Shown: in pieces, positions 55,310 through 64,000 of the stretch | How the letters are laid out: each line of letters starts with the position of its first letter | How positions within the stretch are numbered: the first letter of the stretch is position 1 | Origin: Streptomyces lunaelactis | GTDB lineage: Bacteria; Actinomycetota; Actinomycetes; Streptomycetales; Streptomycetaceae | Assembly: GCF_003054555.1 (NCBI RefSeq) | Contig: NZ_CP026304.1 | Span: 2,976,001 to 3,040,000 of the forward strand | Length of the DNA: 64,000 bases | Reading direction: 5' to 3' | Notes under the pieces: model-generated | Told to the model about the DNA's origin: nothing | What the model saw: the letters and a program-made list of their open reading frames with translations, nothing else | Database searches by the model: none | Position numbers and translations under genes: made by a program

Positions 55310-55324
55310 ATTCCGACTCGGAAT
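55310..55324. promoter_or_regulatory. 15-bp perfect palindrome upstream of the surface-protein gene
   Basis: ATTCCGACTCGGAAT (7-bp arms around one C) lies 162 bases before the surface-protein start and 79 bases after the ssb-like gene stop. Possible operator; a weak terminator is less likely given the low GC and short loop. Confidence 0.45.
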
Positions 55325-55402
55325 CGTTATCGGCGCCGACCGCCCGGGCCCCACCAGCGTCGTTTCACCGGTTCTGAATCGACAAATCTCCACAACTCCA
55401 GG

Positions 55403-55819
55403 TCAGGACACGGGTGTCGGCGCCTGCACCCCCTGCGGACGCTCCGTCAGATTCGGTTCCGCTTTCACCACGCGACGGAATGCCGATGTCCCGCGCGTCA
55501 GGTCGTGTCCCACCGCCACCGCCTCAATGTCCACGAACGTCCTGTGCTTCCCCTCCCGCGCCTCCTCACGCACCTTCAACCGCCCATGGACGAGCAGAGG
55601 TTCACCCACGGAGACGGACCCGGCCAGATTCACCGCGAGCGTCCGCCAGGCGAAGACCGTGTAGAAGCTGGTGTGCCCGTCGGACCAGCTCTCGCTCTGC
55701 CGGTCCCACCGCCTCGGCGTCACAGCGACGCGGAATCGCGCCACCCCTCCCGTCGCCGATTCCCGGTACTCCACATTCGTGGCGACATTGCCCACCACCG
55801 TCACCATGGTGTCGTTCAT
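55403..55819 (-). CDS. ssb: Single-stranded DNA-binding protein (SSB)-like
   Basis: A 138-residue OB-fold protein (MVTVVGNVATNVEYRES, RFRVAVTPRRWDRQ, FYTVFAWRTLAVNLAGSVSVG). It lacks the acidic C-terminal tail ending DDDPPF that recruits partners in housekeeping SSB, so it may be the accessory SSB paralogue (SsbB-type) of Streptomyces. ATG 55819 has GGGAGG upstream. Confidence 0.88.
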   Translation of the reverse strand: MNDTMVTVVGNVATNVEYRESATGGVARFRVAVTPRRWDRQSESWSDGHTSFYTVFAWRTLAVNLAGSVSVGEPLLVHGRLKVREEAREGKHRTFVDIEAVAVGHDLTRGTSAFRRVVKAEPNLTERPQGVQAPTPVS

Positions 55820-55987
55820 GACGGCCACCTCCCCGTCCGGTTGCATGGACCGGTCCCTACCGGCCGATCTCCATGCTGGACCGGACGGGAAGATCCCGCC
55901 GACGCCTGTGGACTACCTCGCCGTTGTGGACAACTCCGTCACCCGCCGCCGCACCCGATGCCCGCCGCGGGCGCCCGTTCCCACGCC

Positions 55988-57853
55988 CTACTTCCCCGAG
56001 CCCGAGACGGTCGCGTACCGCTCCCGTACCTCCCGGTACCGCATGAGTTCCGCCGCGATCGGATCGAGCACCTTCGCCCGTCCGCACCCCGCGGCCGCTT
56101 CCTGCAGCCGCCGCCGCGCGTCCTGCCCGTACCGCCGCGCAGGCCCTCGCGCGGCCGCCGCGCACGCCCACTCCACCAGCGGCCCGCCCACGATCCCCGC
56201 GAGCATCACCAGCACCGGCGCCACCAGACCGGGCTCCAGCAGGCCGATGATCTGGCCCATCAGCCAGAGCCCGCCGTAGATCTGAAGCAGCGTCATCGAC
56301 GCCTGCGCCAGCACCGCGGCCGGCCACCACGCGGGCCGCAGCGGCCGCCCGCTCATCGCCTCCGCCTCGCGGACCGCCAGTTCGTCCAGCGCCTCCGGCA
56401 GCCCCTCGGCCCCGCGCACCGCCGCCTCGCGCACCGCCTGTGCCCACGGCGTGGGCAGCCCGAGCGCCGCCTCGTCCGCGACCGTACGCACCGCCTGCTC
56501 GACCCGCTGGCGTGCAGTGAGCTCGTCCTCCACCGGAGCTGCGGCCTCGGGCACACCGCTCCCCGGCGTCCTCGCCCGCTCGTACCAGCGCCACAGCCGC
56601 AGCCACGGCGTCCCGCACGCCCGCCCCGCGTTCCTGCGCCACTCGCGCTCCGCCGCCTCACCGGCGGCTTTCGCACCGACCGCCTCCGCCAGCCGCGCGG
56701 AGAAGTCATCGCGCGAGCGCTCGCCGAGACCGGTACGGCCGCCGGCCAGGTACACCGGACGGAGCTTCGCGGCGGCCGCGTCCACATCGGCGGACAGCCG
56801 GCGCGCCGCGGCGTCCCGCTCCTGCACGAACGTCCCGATCAGCTCCCGCAGTTCACCCACGCCGTCCCCGGTGAGCGCCGAGAGCGCGAGCACCGTGGCG
56901 CCGGGCTCTCCGTGTTCGCCGAGCGCCATGCCGTCCTCGTCGAGGAGCCGGCGCAGATCGTCGAGCACCTGGTCGGCGGCCTCGCCCGGCAGCCGGTCGA
57001 CCTGGTTGAGCACCACGAAGGTGATCTCCGCGTGCCCGGCGAGCGGCCGCAGATAGCGCTCGTGCAGGGCCGCGTCCGCGTACTTCTCCGGGTCGACGAC
57101 CCAGATCACCGCGTCCACCAATGCAAGCACCCGGTCCACCTGCTCCCGGTGTCTGACCATCGCCGAGTCATGGTCGGGAAGGTCGACCAGTACGAGCCCG
57201 GACAGTTCCTCGTCGCCGCCCGCGAGCGGCCTGCGCCGCAGCCGCGGGGGGATGGCGAGCCGGTCGAGGAGACCGGCCGCGCCCTCCGACCAGGTGCAGG
57301 CGATGGGCGCGGCTGTGGTGGGCCTGCGCAGCCCGGTCTCCGAGATCGGCACCTGGGCGAGTGCGTTGAAGAGCGTCGACTTCCCGCTCCCCGTCGCGCC
57401 CGCGATGGCGACGACGGTGTGCCGCGAGGAGAGCCGCTGCCGGGCGGCGGCCTCGTCGAGCACCCGGCCCGCCTCCGCGAGGGTCTTCCCGTCCAGCCGG
57501 GTCCTCGACAGCCCGATCAGCTCGCGCAGGGCGTCGAGCCGGACCCGCAGCGGCCCCACGTACGCACCGCCGATCGGCACATGCTCCTCGGCAGGGAGGT
57601 CGTCCCCGGGCTCGCTCTCGGCCCCCTCCGTCCGTCCGCCGGCCCGCCGGGCGATCAGCCCGTCGTCCCAGCGGTCGCCGGCAACCTTCTGGTCGCCTGC
57701 GTTCTCGTCGCCTGCGTTCTGGCCTACGGCGTTGCTCTGGCCGTCGACGTCGTTCTGGCCGTCGACGTCGTTCTGGCCGTCGACGTCGTTCTGGCCGTCG
57801 GCGTCGTTCTGGCCGTCGGTCTGGTCGTCAGTGATGGCGGTCACCGCGGTCAC
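55988..57853 (-). CDS. Dynamin-like GTPase (second of pair)
   Basis: A 621-residue GTPase of the YfjP/dynamin-related type. P-loop [14 protein letters not shown] (about 150-163), G3 DLPDHDS, G4 NQVDRL, and C-terminal membrane-associating helices ([20 protein letters not shown]). The first 55 residues are repeats of DGQNDV encoded by an 18-bp tandem. The GTG start overlaps the upstream GTPase stop (GTGA). A pair of unlike dynamin-related proteins is reminiscent of the Streptomyces DynA/DynB septation pair, but identity is uncertain. Confidence 0.87.
   Translation of the reverse strand: MTAVTAITDDQTDGQNDADGQNDVDGQNDVDGQNDVDGQSNAVGQNAGDENAGDQKVAGDRWDDGLIARRAGGRTEGAESEPGDDLPAEEHVPIGGAYVGPLRVRLDALRELIGLSRTRLDGKTLAEAGRVLDEAAARQRLSSRHTVVAIAGATGSGKSTLFNALAQVPISETGLRRPTTAAPIACTWSEGAAGLLDRLAIPPRLRRRPLAGGDEELSGLVLVDLPDHDSAMVRHREQVDRVLALVDAVIWVVDPEKYADAALHERYLRPLAGHAEITFVVLNQVDRLPGEAADQVLDDLRRLLDEDGMALGEHGEPGATVLALSALTGDGVGELRELIGTFVQERDAAARRLSADVDAAAAKLRPVYLAGGRTGLGERSRDDFSARLAEAVGAKAAGEAAEREWRRNAGRACGTPWLRLWRWYERARTPGSGVPEAAAPVEDELTARQRVEQAVRTVADEAALGLPTPWAQAVREAAVRGAEGLPEALDELAVREAEAMSGRPLRPAWWPAAVLAQASMTLLQIYGGLWLMGQIIGLLEPGLVAPVLVMLAGIVGGPLVEWACAAAARGPARRYGQDARRRLQEAAAGCGRAKVLDPIAAELMRYREVRERYATVSGSGK
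57746..57817. repeat. Four 18-bp tandem repeats at the GTPase N-terminus
   Basis: Four in-frame units encode DGQNDA then DGQNDV three times (residues 13-36); a fifth, partial unit follows (DGQ). The units are nearly identical and the copy number is probably variable. Confidence 0.88.
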
Positions 57854-59460
57854 CTCTCCTTCTGCAGTACGGACAGCGCGGCGATCAACTCGGCCTGCGG
57901 CTCGGGGCTCACGTCGAGTGCGTCGAGGGGCGCGAGACGGCGGTCGCGTTCGCTGTGCAGTACGTCGTCGATGTACGTCGCCACCAGCTCGCCGCCCTTG
58001 TCACGCAGCCGCAGCGCGCCCTTGGCCCCGATCCGCTCGGCGAGCCTCTCCCCCGCGCTGCGGGCCCGGCGCCCGCCCATCAGCGAGGCCGCCAGAAGCG
58101 CGGCCACCGTCTCGGGGTCGGGCGCGGCGTTCAGTTCCAGCCGGCGTACCTCTTCCTCGGCCAGCTCCTCCAGGACCCGCCGCCAGCGGCGTACGGCGAT
58201 CCCGATCCGCTCCCCCGCCTCCAGGTCCAGGCGCCCCTGGACGACGACGGCGCCCGCGGCCGGCTCGCGCCGCCAGGCCTCCTGGACCCGCTCGTCGGCG
58301 GCGGCGACGGCGCACTGCAGCAGCCAGCACAGGCTGGCGACGAGGGAGTCGAGCAGCTCACCTGCCGAGCTGTCGCGCGGATAGCCGCGCCAGCGGGTCC
58401 GCGCGTCGCCGGCGAGCACCGCGCCGGCCTGGAGCCGCTGGCGAACCCGCTCGCGCTCCTTCCCGTACGCGTCCTCGACCGCGCCCGTGAGCCGTACGGC
58501 AGCGGCGTACTGCGCTGCCACGGCGCTCGCGAGCTCCGGCATCCGGGCGTTGAGCGAGTCGAGCACGCCGACCGCGGTACGCCCCACGGCCTGCTGTCTG
58601 GCCGCCGCGTCCTGCGCCCGGTGGGCCAGCCAGGTGAAGAGGGGCGCGACGGCGGTGGTGGGCAGCAGACCGTTGCCGCCGCCCGCCGACTCGGGCAGCT
58701 CGGGGATGGTGAAGCGGGGCACGTCGCCGAGCCCGGCCTTGGTCAGCAGGGCCGCGTACTGCCGCGAGACGTCGGCGAGGACCTGGTGCGGCACCCGGTC
58801 GAGCACCGTCACCAGCGTGGCCTGGTACTCCTTCGCGGTACGCAGCAGATGCCACGGCACGGCGTCGGCGTACCGCGAGGCGGTCGTCACCATGACCCAC
58901 ACATCGGCGGCGCAGATCAACTCGGCGGCCAGCAGCCGGTTCTCGACGACGAGCGAGTCGATGTCGGGGGCGTCGAGGAGCGCGAGCCCGCGGGGCAGGG
59001 TGGCGGCGGTCTCGACCCGCAGCGAGTTCTCCTCATCCGCCTCGCGCGCGCCGTCCCGGGCCCCGTCGGTCTCGTCCTGATGGGGCAGCCATACGCGGGT
59101 GAGCTGGGGCAGCACACGCATTCCGGCGAACCAGTGATGGTCGTCGGGATGGCACACCAGCACGGGCGTCCGCGTGGTGGGCCGCAGCACCCCCGCCTCG
59201 CTGACCCGCCGCCCCACAAGGGAGTTGACGAGGGTCGACTTGCCGGCCCCGGTGGACCCGCCGACGACCGCGAGGAGAGGGGCTTCGGGCTCCTTGAGGC
59301 GGGGCACGAGATAGTCGTCGAGCTGTGCGAGCAGCTCCGCGCGCGTCTGCCGGGCGCGCGAAGCGCCGGGAAGAGGGAGAGGAAGACGCACGGCGGCGAC
59401 ACGGTCGCGGAGGGCGGAAAGTGCGTCGATCAGCTGAGGCCGTGCATCCAAGGTCGCCAC
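57850..59460 (-). CDS. Dynamin-like GTPase (first of pair)
   Basis: A 536-residue GTPase with P-loop [17 protein letters not shown], a switch region [12 protein letters not shown]3 LLDAPDIDS and a long helical stalk. It lacks a classical G4 NKxD and shows VTVLDRVP at that place. I chose GTG 59460 ([14 protein letters not shown]) as in relatives; an in-frame start at 59577 would add 39 atypical residues. It ends GTGA over the second GTPase gene, so the two are made together and may form a complex. Confidence 0.85.
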   Translation of the reverse strand: MATLDARPQLIDALSALRDRVAAVRLPLPLPGASRARQTRAELLAQLDDYLVPRLKEPEAPLLAVVGGSTGAGKSTLVNSLVGRRVSEAGVLRPTTRTPVLVCHPDDHHWFAGMRVLPQLTRVWLPHQDETDGARDGAREADEENSLRVETAATLPRGLALLDAPDIDSLVVENRLLAAELICAADVWVMVTTASRYADAVPWHLLRTAKEYQATLVTVLDRVPHQVLADVSRQYAALLTKAGLGDVPRFTIPELPESAGGGNGLLPTTAVAPLFTWLAHRAQDAAARQQAVGRTAVGVLDSLNARMPELASAVAAQYAAAVRLTGAVEDAYGKERERVRQRLQAGAVLAGDARTRWRGYPRDSSAGELLDSLVASLCWLLQCAVAAADERVQEAWRREPAAGAVVVQGRLDLEAGERIGIAVRRWRRVLEELAEEEVRRLELNAAPDPETVAALLAASLMGGRRARSAGERLAERIGAKGALRLRDKGGELVATYIDDVLHSERDRRLAPLDALDVSPEPQAELIAALSVLQKER

Positions 59461-59767
59461 ATGCGAAGAATGCCCAATTTTGGCGGCTTTTTGAAGCGTA
59501 TGGAACTCTCTGCGCGCCGATCGGACAGACGGGGCAGACGGGACGAGTGGGGCGCAGGCATAACGAGTGCACAACACCCGTGACGTGAGACGTCAAAAGC
59601 GGTGCGGGAATCGCACCTGCCTGCGATTATCGGTTCGCTTCACTGAACCTCCACATCGTGCCACGCAGGTGAAGCAACCGGGTCAAGGCGATCGGAGCCC
59701 TATCCTTGTCCCCGGCAAGGTCACGCACGACCCACCAGTGGCTCCAGGCCACCGAGGCCACGATCCG

Positions 59768-59843
59768 GCCCCCGTAGCTCAGTGGATAGAGCAGGCGCCT
59801 TCTAAGCGCTTGGCCGCAGGTTCGAGTCCTGCCGGGGGCACCA
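59768..59843 (+). tRNA. tRNA-Arg (anticodon UCU)
   Basis: A 76-base cloverleaf: acceptor GCCCCCG with CGGGGGC, D-arm GCTC...GAGC, anticodon arm GGCGC-CTTCTAA-GCGCT with anticodon TCT, T-arm GCAGG-TTCGAGT-CCTGC, discriminator A, and CCA encoded. It reads AGA (and possibly AGG) codons, which are rare in this genome. Confidence 0.97.
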
Positions 59844-60028
59844 ACCTGCGGTCACCCTTGACTGGGTATCGCCGCAGGTCAGCGACTTTTGCGGCTTGTT
59901 TTCGAGGTGCCCATGTGTGCGCCCCTGGGAAGCAGCGATCCTGGCGATACCAGGAAATTTCATGCGGGTTATCCAGAAAACCGCAGGTAGAAGCAGTACT
60001 TCGCGGCGTCCGTGGCCTCCATCGGGAA

Positions 60029-60056
60029 GCCGCAGGTTCGAGTCCCGCGGGGGCCC
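60029..60056 (+). repeat. Degenerate copy of the tRNA-Arg 3' end (possible att remnant)
   Basis: A 17-bp exact copy of the tRNA-Arg T-arm (GCCGCAGGTTCGAGTCC, 60029-60045, versus 59813-59829), then CGCGGGGGCCCAC, resembling the tRNA's 3' end with changes. It is too damaged to fold as a tRNA. The 185 bp between hold no gene I can support. The arrangement is what an integrative element leaves when it inserts in, and is lost from, a tRNA gene. Confidence 0.6.
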
Positions 60057-60116
60057 ACAGAACGTGGCTGGTTGTTCGACCGTCTCGCGTGACCGGTCGC
60101 TGCGATTGGCTGTCCT

Positions 60117-60335
60117 TCAATTACGTTCGGTCATCGTCATCGAGCCGCCAGGGGCTGCCTCCGGGTGTTCGGCGAGCCATCGCAAGGCGTTGAGGACGGC
60201 TTGGGTCTGGCGCTCCTGCAGCGCGTCGCCGTCTGGTCCGTCGACGGTGCGGTAGCTGAAAAACACGACGGGGTCAGGGCCCCATCGTCCGCCGCCCGGT
60301 GGCGGCGGGGGCGAGGCGTTGTCCGTGTCGGTCAT
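60117..60335 (-). CDS. Small hypothetical protein coupled to galE
   Basis: A 72-residue protein starting MTDTDNASPPPPPGGG, with a core PVVFFSYRTVDGPDGDALQ and ALRWLAEHPEAAP. No known domain. Its ATG overlaps the galE stop (ATGA, 60332-60335), supporting translation. Confidence 0.6.
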   Translation of the reverse strand: MTDTDNASPPPPPGGGRWGPDPVVFFSYRTVDGPDGDALQERQTQAVLNALRWLAEHPEAAPGGSMTMTERN

Positions 60336-61360
60336 GGTGTCGATGATCGCAACCGTGCAGGGTCGGGCTCGGGCAGGCGTTCGTCCCAGACCGCGGCCCA
60401 GGCGAGGGCGTCGCGGAGCCCGTCGGTGAGGGTTCGCTCGGCGCGCCAGCCGAGCAGTCGGGCTGCCCTGTCCGTACGGGTGAACGCGCCCGGTGCGTCG
60501 CCGGGGCGGGGCGGTGCCACGACGGACGTGATGGGGGTGTCGGCGACCTGATTGAAGGCGGCCAGTAGTTCGAAGACTGTGGTGCCGGTGCCGGTGCCGA
60601 GGTTGATCACGGTGGAGCGTGCTCCGGAAGGCATCGCCCGGTCGTAGTGGCGGAGGGCCGCGACGTGGGCCGCGGCCAGGTCCCATACGTGGAGGTAGTC
60701 GCGGATGCCGGAGCCGTCGCGGGTCGGGAAGCCGTCGCCCGCGATCCGGAAGGGCGACCCGGTTTCGTACGCCTCGATCAGTTTTCCTACGACCTGGCGC
60801 GTTCTCGGGAGCTGGGTTCCGGTGCGCAACTGCGGGTCGGCGCCGAGGGGGTTGAAGTAGCGCAGGGAGAGGGTGCGGAGTGGGGTCACTGTTGAGATGT
60901 CCCGCATGATGTCTTCGCAGATCGCCTTGGAACGCGCGTACGGGCTCTTCGGGTCGACGGTGGACTCCTCGTCGACGGTGAAGTCGTCGCCTGCGCGGTA
61001 GACCGAGGCGGAGGAGCTGAAGATCAGCCGCTCGCAACCGTTGTGCAGGAGGTGGGAGAGGAATTCGAGGGTTTTGGTGACGTTGGAACGGTAGTAGCCG
61101 ACGGGGTCGTTGACCGAGTCGGGGACGACGATGAGTGCCGCGCAGTGAATTACCGCGTGGATGTCGGGGTGGTCGGCGTATATGCGGTCGACGAGTTCGC
61201 CGTCGGCGATGTCACCTTCGTAGAAGATGCGGCCGGTGGTGAATTCGCGCCGTCCGGTCACCAGGTTGTCGAGGACGACGGGGGTGATTCCGGAATCGAG
61301 GCAGTACGACGCGACGCTGCTGCCGATATAGCCGGCGCCGCCCGAGATCAGGACCTTCAT
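60332..61360 (-). CDS. galE: UDP-glucose 4-epimerase
   Basis: A 342-residue SDR-type epimerase that interconverts UDP-glucose and UDP-galactose. It has NAD motif GGAGYIGS (N-terminus), a catalytic Ser near SSSASVY and the YxxxK motif in SPYARSK. ATG 61360 (MKVLISGGAGYIG) was chosen over 61375. It lies 22 bases after the SARP gene on the same strand. Whether it serves the SARP-associated pathway or central metabolism is not clear. Confidence 0.93.
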   Translation of the reverse strand: MKVLISGGAGYIGSSVASYCLDSGITPVVLDNLVTGRREFTTGRIFYEGDIADGELVDRIYADHPDIHAVIHCAALIVVPDSVNDPVGYYRSNVTKTLEFLSHLLHNGCERLIFSSSASVYRAGDDFTVDEESTVDPKSPYARSKAICEDIMRDISTVTPLRTLSLRYFNPLGADPQLRTGTQLPRTRQVVGKLIEAYETGSPFRIAGDGFPTRDGSGIRDYLHVWDLAAAHVAALRHYDRAMPSGARSTVINLGTGTGTTVFELLAAFNQVADTPITSVVAPPRPGDAPGAFTRTDRAARLLGWRAERTLTDGLRDALAWAAVWDERLPEPDPARLRSSTP

Positions 61361-61382
61361 GTGACCGCCCTTCATTGCGTGT

Positions 61383-63167
61383 TCAGGAGGTTGGTATGCC
61401 GGCGGCGGAGCTCACCGACAGGCGTACCAGGGGGTGGAGGACGTACGTGGCGCCGGTACGGCGGCCGGGTCTGCGGATTTGCAGCATTCCGGCGTCGACC
61501 AGTGCCTCCAGCAGCCGTTCGGCCTCCGCGCGGGGTACGACGAGTGCCGTGGCGGCGCCCTCGGTGTCGACCTCCGGGGCGGCGAGCAGGGCGAGGCGGT
61601 CCAGGGCCGCGGCCGTGTCGGGGGCCAGGTTGTTGCGGGCCGACAGCAGGCGCGCCCCGACGTCGAGATTGCCGAAGCGCAGTACGTCGAGGCGTCGGCC
61701 GGGGTCCGCGAGGCGGTGGGCGAGCAACTCCGGTTGCCAGTAGGCCCGGCAGGCAATGCGGGTGCCCACGACGCGGATGGCCAGCGGGAGGCCGGCGCAG
61801 TGTGCGAGTACGGCGCGGGCCTCTTCCTCCACGCCTGCGATACGGGCCTCACCCGCGGTCGCCGCGAGGAGTTCCAGTGCCGCGCTCTCGCCCAGTGGCT
61901 CCAGCACGGTGATGCGGGCTCCGGCGACGGAGGGCAGCGGCGTCCGCGAGGTCACCATCACCGCGGACTCCGGGGTGTTGGGGAGGAGCGGCGCGAGCTG
62001 CGTGTCTCCGGCCACGTCGTCTAGGAGTACGAGCAGTCGGCGGCCGGCGAGGGCCTGGCGGTAGCGGCTGGTCAGGGCGGTCAGGCCGAGCCCTGAGAGC
62101 TCCCGGTCGGGGTGGCCGAGGGCGCGGAGCAGCACCGTGAGCACCTCGTCGGGGGGCCTGGTGCTGCCGTCCTCGGCGCGCAGGCGGGCGAACAGCTGGC
62201 CGTCCGGGAAGTGGCCCCGGGCGGCGTGGGCCGCGCGTACCGCAAGGGCTGTTTTGCCCACGCCCGGCATGCCCAGGATCACGGTGCGCCTTGGCCGCCA
62301 GGCACCTGCGACCGGGTTCCGGTCGCAGGTCAACTCCTCGTGGATCAGGGCGTGCTGGACCTCGCGTCCGGTGAAGTCCGCGATGTCGGGGGGCAGCATC
62401 AGCGGCACGGCTGCTGCCGTCCGGGTGTCCGCGCCGCGGACCCGGTCGTCGAGCACGGACTGGTACACCGCGTTGAGGGTCTCGCCGGGGTCGACGCCCA
62501 GCTCCTCGACAAGGAGGCGGCGCCCCTGTTCGTACAGGCGCAGGGACTCGCCCTTGCGGCCGGTGCCCGCCAGTGCGGTCATCAGCTGTCCGCGCAGGCG
62601 CTCGCGCAGCGGGAACTCGCGGACCAAGCCGGTCAGTTCGGCGACGAGCTGCTGGTGCGTGCCGCGTTCGAGGTCTGCGTCGATCCGGTTTTCGAGTGTG
62701 GTCAGGCGGCTCTCCACGAGGCGGGGCGCCTCCGCGTCCGCGAGCTGCTCCGTCACGTTGGCGAGAGGCGTCCCGTGCCACTGGGAGAGGGCCTCGCGCA
62801 GCAGCAGGCTTGCCGTGCCCGCGTCACCCTCGGCCAGCGCCTCGCAGCCCGCGGTGTTCACCCGTTCGTACGCGTCGACGTCGAGGGAACTCCCGCCGAT
62901 GTCAAGGGCGTAGCCGGGAGACACCCGGGTGAGGGACACCGGGTCGCCCAATAGCCGGCGGATCCGGGAGACATGGGTGTAGAGCTGGGCGCTCACCGTT
63001 GCGGGCGGATCCCATCCCCACAGCAAAAGGCTGAGTTTCCGGTCCGACACCACTTCGCCGCGAGCGAGCAACAATGCTGCGAGCACTGTCCGTTGCTTTA
63101 CTCCGGACAAATGAATACGTCGTCCTTCGTGACGCGCCTCGACCCGGCCGAGAATTCGGAATTCCAT
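61383..63167 (-). CDS. SARP/AfsR-family regulator with NB-ARC domain
   Basis: A 594-residue Streptomyces antibiotic regulatory protein. N-terminal OmpR-type winged HTH (about 15-90; GVKQRTVLAALLL...), bacterial transcriptional activation domain (about 95-245), then an NB-ARC ATPase with P-loop GMPGVGKTA (299-307), LLVLLDDVAG and a TSRTPLP sensor. There is no C-terminal TPR domain, so it is shorter than AfsR. Such proteins activate specialised-metabolite clusters. It is divergent from the LmbU-type gene. Confidence 0.93.
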   Translation of the reverse strand: MEFRILGRVEARHEGRRIHLSGVKQRTVLAALLLARGEVVSDRKLSLLLWGWDPPATVSAQLYTHVSRIRRLLGDPVSLTRVSPGYALDIGGSSLDVDAYERVNTAGCEALAEGDAGTASLLLREALSQWHGTPLANVTEQLADAEAPRLVESRLTTLENRIDADLERGTHQQLVAELTGLVREFPLRERLRGQLMTALAGTGRKGESLRLYEQGRRLLVEELGVDPGETLNAVYQSVLDDRVRGADTRTAAAVPLMLPPDIADFTGREVQHALIHEELTCDRNPVAGAWRPRRTVILGMPGVGKTALAVRAAHAARGHFPDGQLFARLRAEDGSTRPPDEVLTVLLRALGHPDRELSGLGLTALTSRYRQALAGRRLLVLLDDVAGDTQLAPLLPNTPESAVMVTSRTPLPSVAGARITVLEPLGESAALELLAATAGEARIAGVEEEARAVLAHCAGLPLAIRVVGTRIACRAYWQPELLAHRLADPGRRLDVLRFGNLDVGARLLSARNNLAPDTAAALDRLALLAAPEVDTEGAATALVVPRAEAERLLEALVDAGMLQIRRPGRRTGATYVLHPLVRLSVSSAAGIPTS

Positions 63168-63338
63168 GAAGCCCCCCGTCCCTATTCATGCCTCCCTGCT
63201 TTTCGAATCACGGTGGAAGCTAACACGGACAACTGCCGGGCCGGGGCCGCCGATTCCGCATTTCCCGACCGTGGGGCGAACTTCTGGGCGTCGTACGGCA
63301 GTTGGCCGCGCCGACGGACTGGCCCCGGGGGGGCTCGG

Positions 63339-63360
63339 GTTGTCCCGCTGGCGGGACAAC
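63339..63360. promoter_or_regulatory. Perfect inverted repeat between SARP and LmbU genes
   Basis: GTTGTCCCGC-TG-GCGGGACAAC: 10-bp arms, 2-bp spacer, midway between the two divergent starts (172 bases from SARP, 157 bases from LmbU). It has the form of an operator for a dimeric regulator controlling both genes. The remainder of the 349-base gap (63168-63516) holds nothing else I recognise. Confidence 0.7.
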
Positions 63361-63516
63361 GGGATGCCGTATGGATGCCGTCCGGGCATGGACCGGGTGC
63401 TCGACCAAGGGGAATCATCTGTTCGAGTGGGCCGTTGACGCAGTGGCCTACCGCCACGGTCCAGGTCCGCCCACGCACGTCCCGCACCACCGCAAACCAT
63501 CCACGGGGGAATCGGC

Positions 63517-64000
63517 ATGTCGGATTCACGACAGCGCATGCACACCACTTCACAGAGACCCGCTTCACCTGCCCAGCAAACGCCTGCCCAGCAAACACCT
63601 GTTGCCGAGGGCACGGCCCTTCAGCTGCCGCCCTCCATTCCCCTGGAGGAGTGGCAGGACATCGGCAGGAAGATCTTCGGCGCTGCCGACTCCACCTCCT
63701 GGTGGCTGGGCGACTGGCTGGCGTACGGGCGTTCCACCTACCCGGACCGCTACCGGCGGGCGGTGGAGGAGACGCTGCTCGACTACCAGACGCTCCGCAA
63801 CTACGCCTGGGTCTCCCGGCGTTACGCACCACGCCGGCGCAGGGCCACGCTGAGCTTCCAGCACCACGCGGAGCTGGCCAGCCTGCCCGAGGCCGAGCAG
63901 GAGTACTGGATGGACCGGGCCGAGCGGCTCAACTGGTCCAAGAGCTTCCTGCGCAACCGGGTCAGGGCTGCCCGGCAGGGCGAGGAGCCCGCAGCCGTCG
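63517..64000 (+). CDS. LmbU-family transcriptional regulator, 3' end missing
   Basis: The first 161 residues of an LmbU-like regulator, open to the right edge. After a low-complexity QQTPAQQTP start comes the family core: IPLEEWQDIGRKIF, STSWWLGDWLAYG, LDYQTLRNYAWVSRRY, LSFQHHAELASLPEAEQEYW. LmbU activates lincomycin biosynthesis in S. lincolnensis; homologues occur in many specialised-metabolite clusters. ATG 63517 follows GGGGGA. Confidence 0.9.
   Translation, partial: MSDSRQRMHTTSQRPASPAQQTPAQQTPVAEGTALQLPPSIPLEEWQDIGRKIFGAADSTSWWLGDWLAYGRSTYPDRYRRAVEETLLDYQTLRNYAWVSRRYAPRRRRATLSFQHHAELASLPEAEQEYWMDRAERLNWSKSFLRNRVRAARQGEEPAAV

Noticed and set aside
57850..59577. Start at 59577 for the first dynamin-like GTPase
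   Set aside because: The extra 39 residues are atypical of the family, and the frame resembles relatives only from GTG 59460.
59567..60193. 208-residue plus-strand frame across the tRNA
   Set aside because: It reads through tRNA-Arg and the T-arm copy, so it is not a real protein gene.

Overview
The window is very GC-rich actinobacterial DNA and almost certainly comes from a Streptomyces or close relative. GTG starts and ATGA/GTGA gene overlaps are common, and the gene content is typical of that genus: a conservon, a CYP157-type P450, a SARP and an LmbU-type regulator, a chitosan-use operon with its CsnR operator, and a thioester surface protein with an LAETG sorting signal. Nearly every base is coding and gene order is mostly housekeeping-like. 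From memory, unverified, the order asd, pepN, malQ, csnR resembles the S. coelicolor core chromosome near SCO2640-SCO2662.

Layout. 1-6.7 kb: the end of a subtilisin-like protease, asd, a frameshifted DUF1203 gene (minus) and pepN. 6.9-11.1 kb: a complete conservon (histidine-kinase-like ATPase, roadblock protein, DUF742, small GTPase, P450 without the ExxR arginine). 11.1-15.2 kb, minus strand: a class I terpene synthase, a SAM methyltransferase, a LysR regulator and an EamA exporter; the synthase meets the P450 tail to tail with a 2-base gap. 15.4-23.2 kb: a small membrane protein, malQ, a repeat-bearing small ORF, a secreted GH84 enzyme with CBM32, an HNH nuclease and an MscS channel. 23.3-24 kb: decayed Uma2 and Rhs remnants. 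24-30.9 kb: the csnR-E-F-G-H-K operon, with a palindromic operator just downstream of a recognisable promoter.

31.1-41.9 kb is the most interesting block: seven co-directional genes encoding GlnX-like membrane protein, GlnH-like solute-binding protein, an unrecognised helical protein, a PknG-type kinase, a PP2C phosphatase, a VWA protein and a zinc-ribbon/FHA protein. It looks like an extended version of the mycobacterial glnX-glnH-pknG amino-acid sensing locus that carries kinase, phosphatase and phosphothreonine reader together. 41.9-50.7 kb: a PCMT-like methyltransferase, a group II truncated globin and a two-permease FtsX-type ABC exporter whose ATPase has an AbrB-like tail.

50.7-59.5 kb, minus strand: a hypothetical protein, a thioesterase, ettA, a thioester-domain surface protein, an SSB-like protein and two adjacent dynamin-like GTPases. 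59.8 kb holds tRNA-Arg(UCU), with a degenerate copy of its T-arm 216 bp further on. 60.1-64 kb: a small protein, galE, a SARP with an NB-ARC domain, a divergent promoter region with a perfect 10-bp-arm palindrome, and an LmbU-family regulator that runs off the right edge. This last part may be the start of a specialised-metabolite cluster or island.
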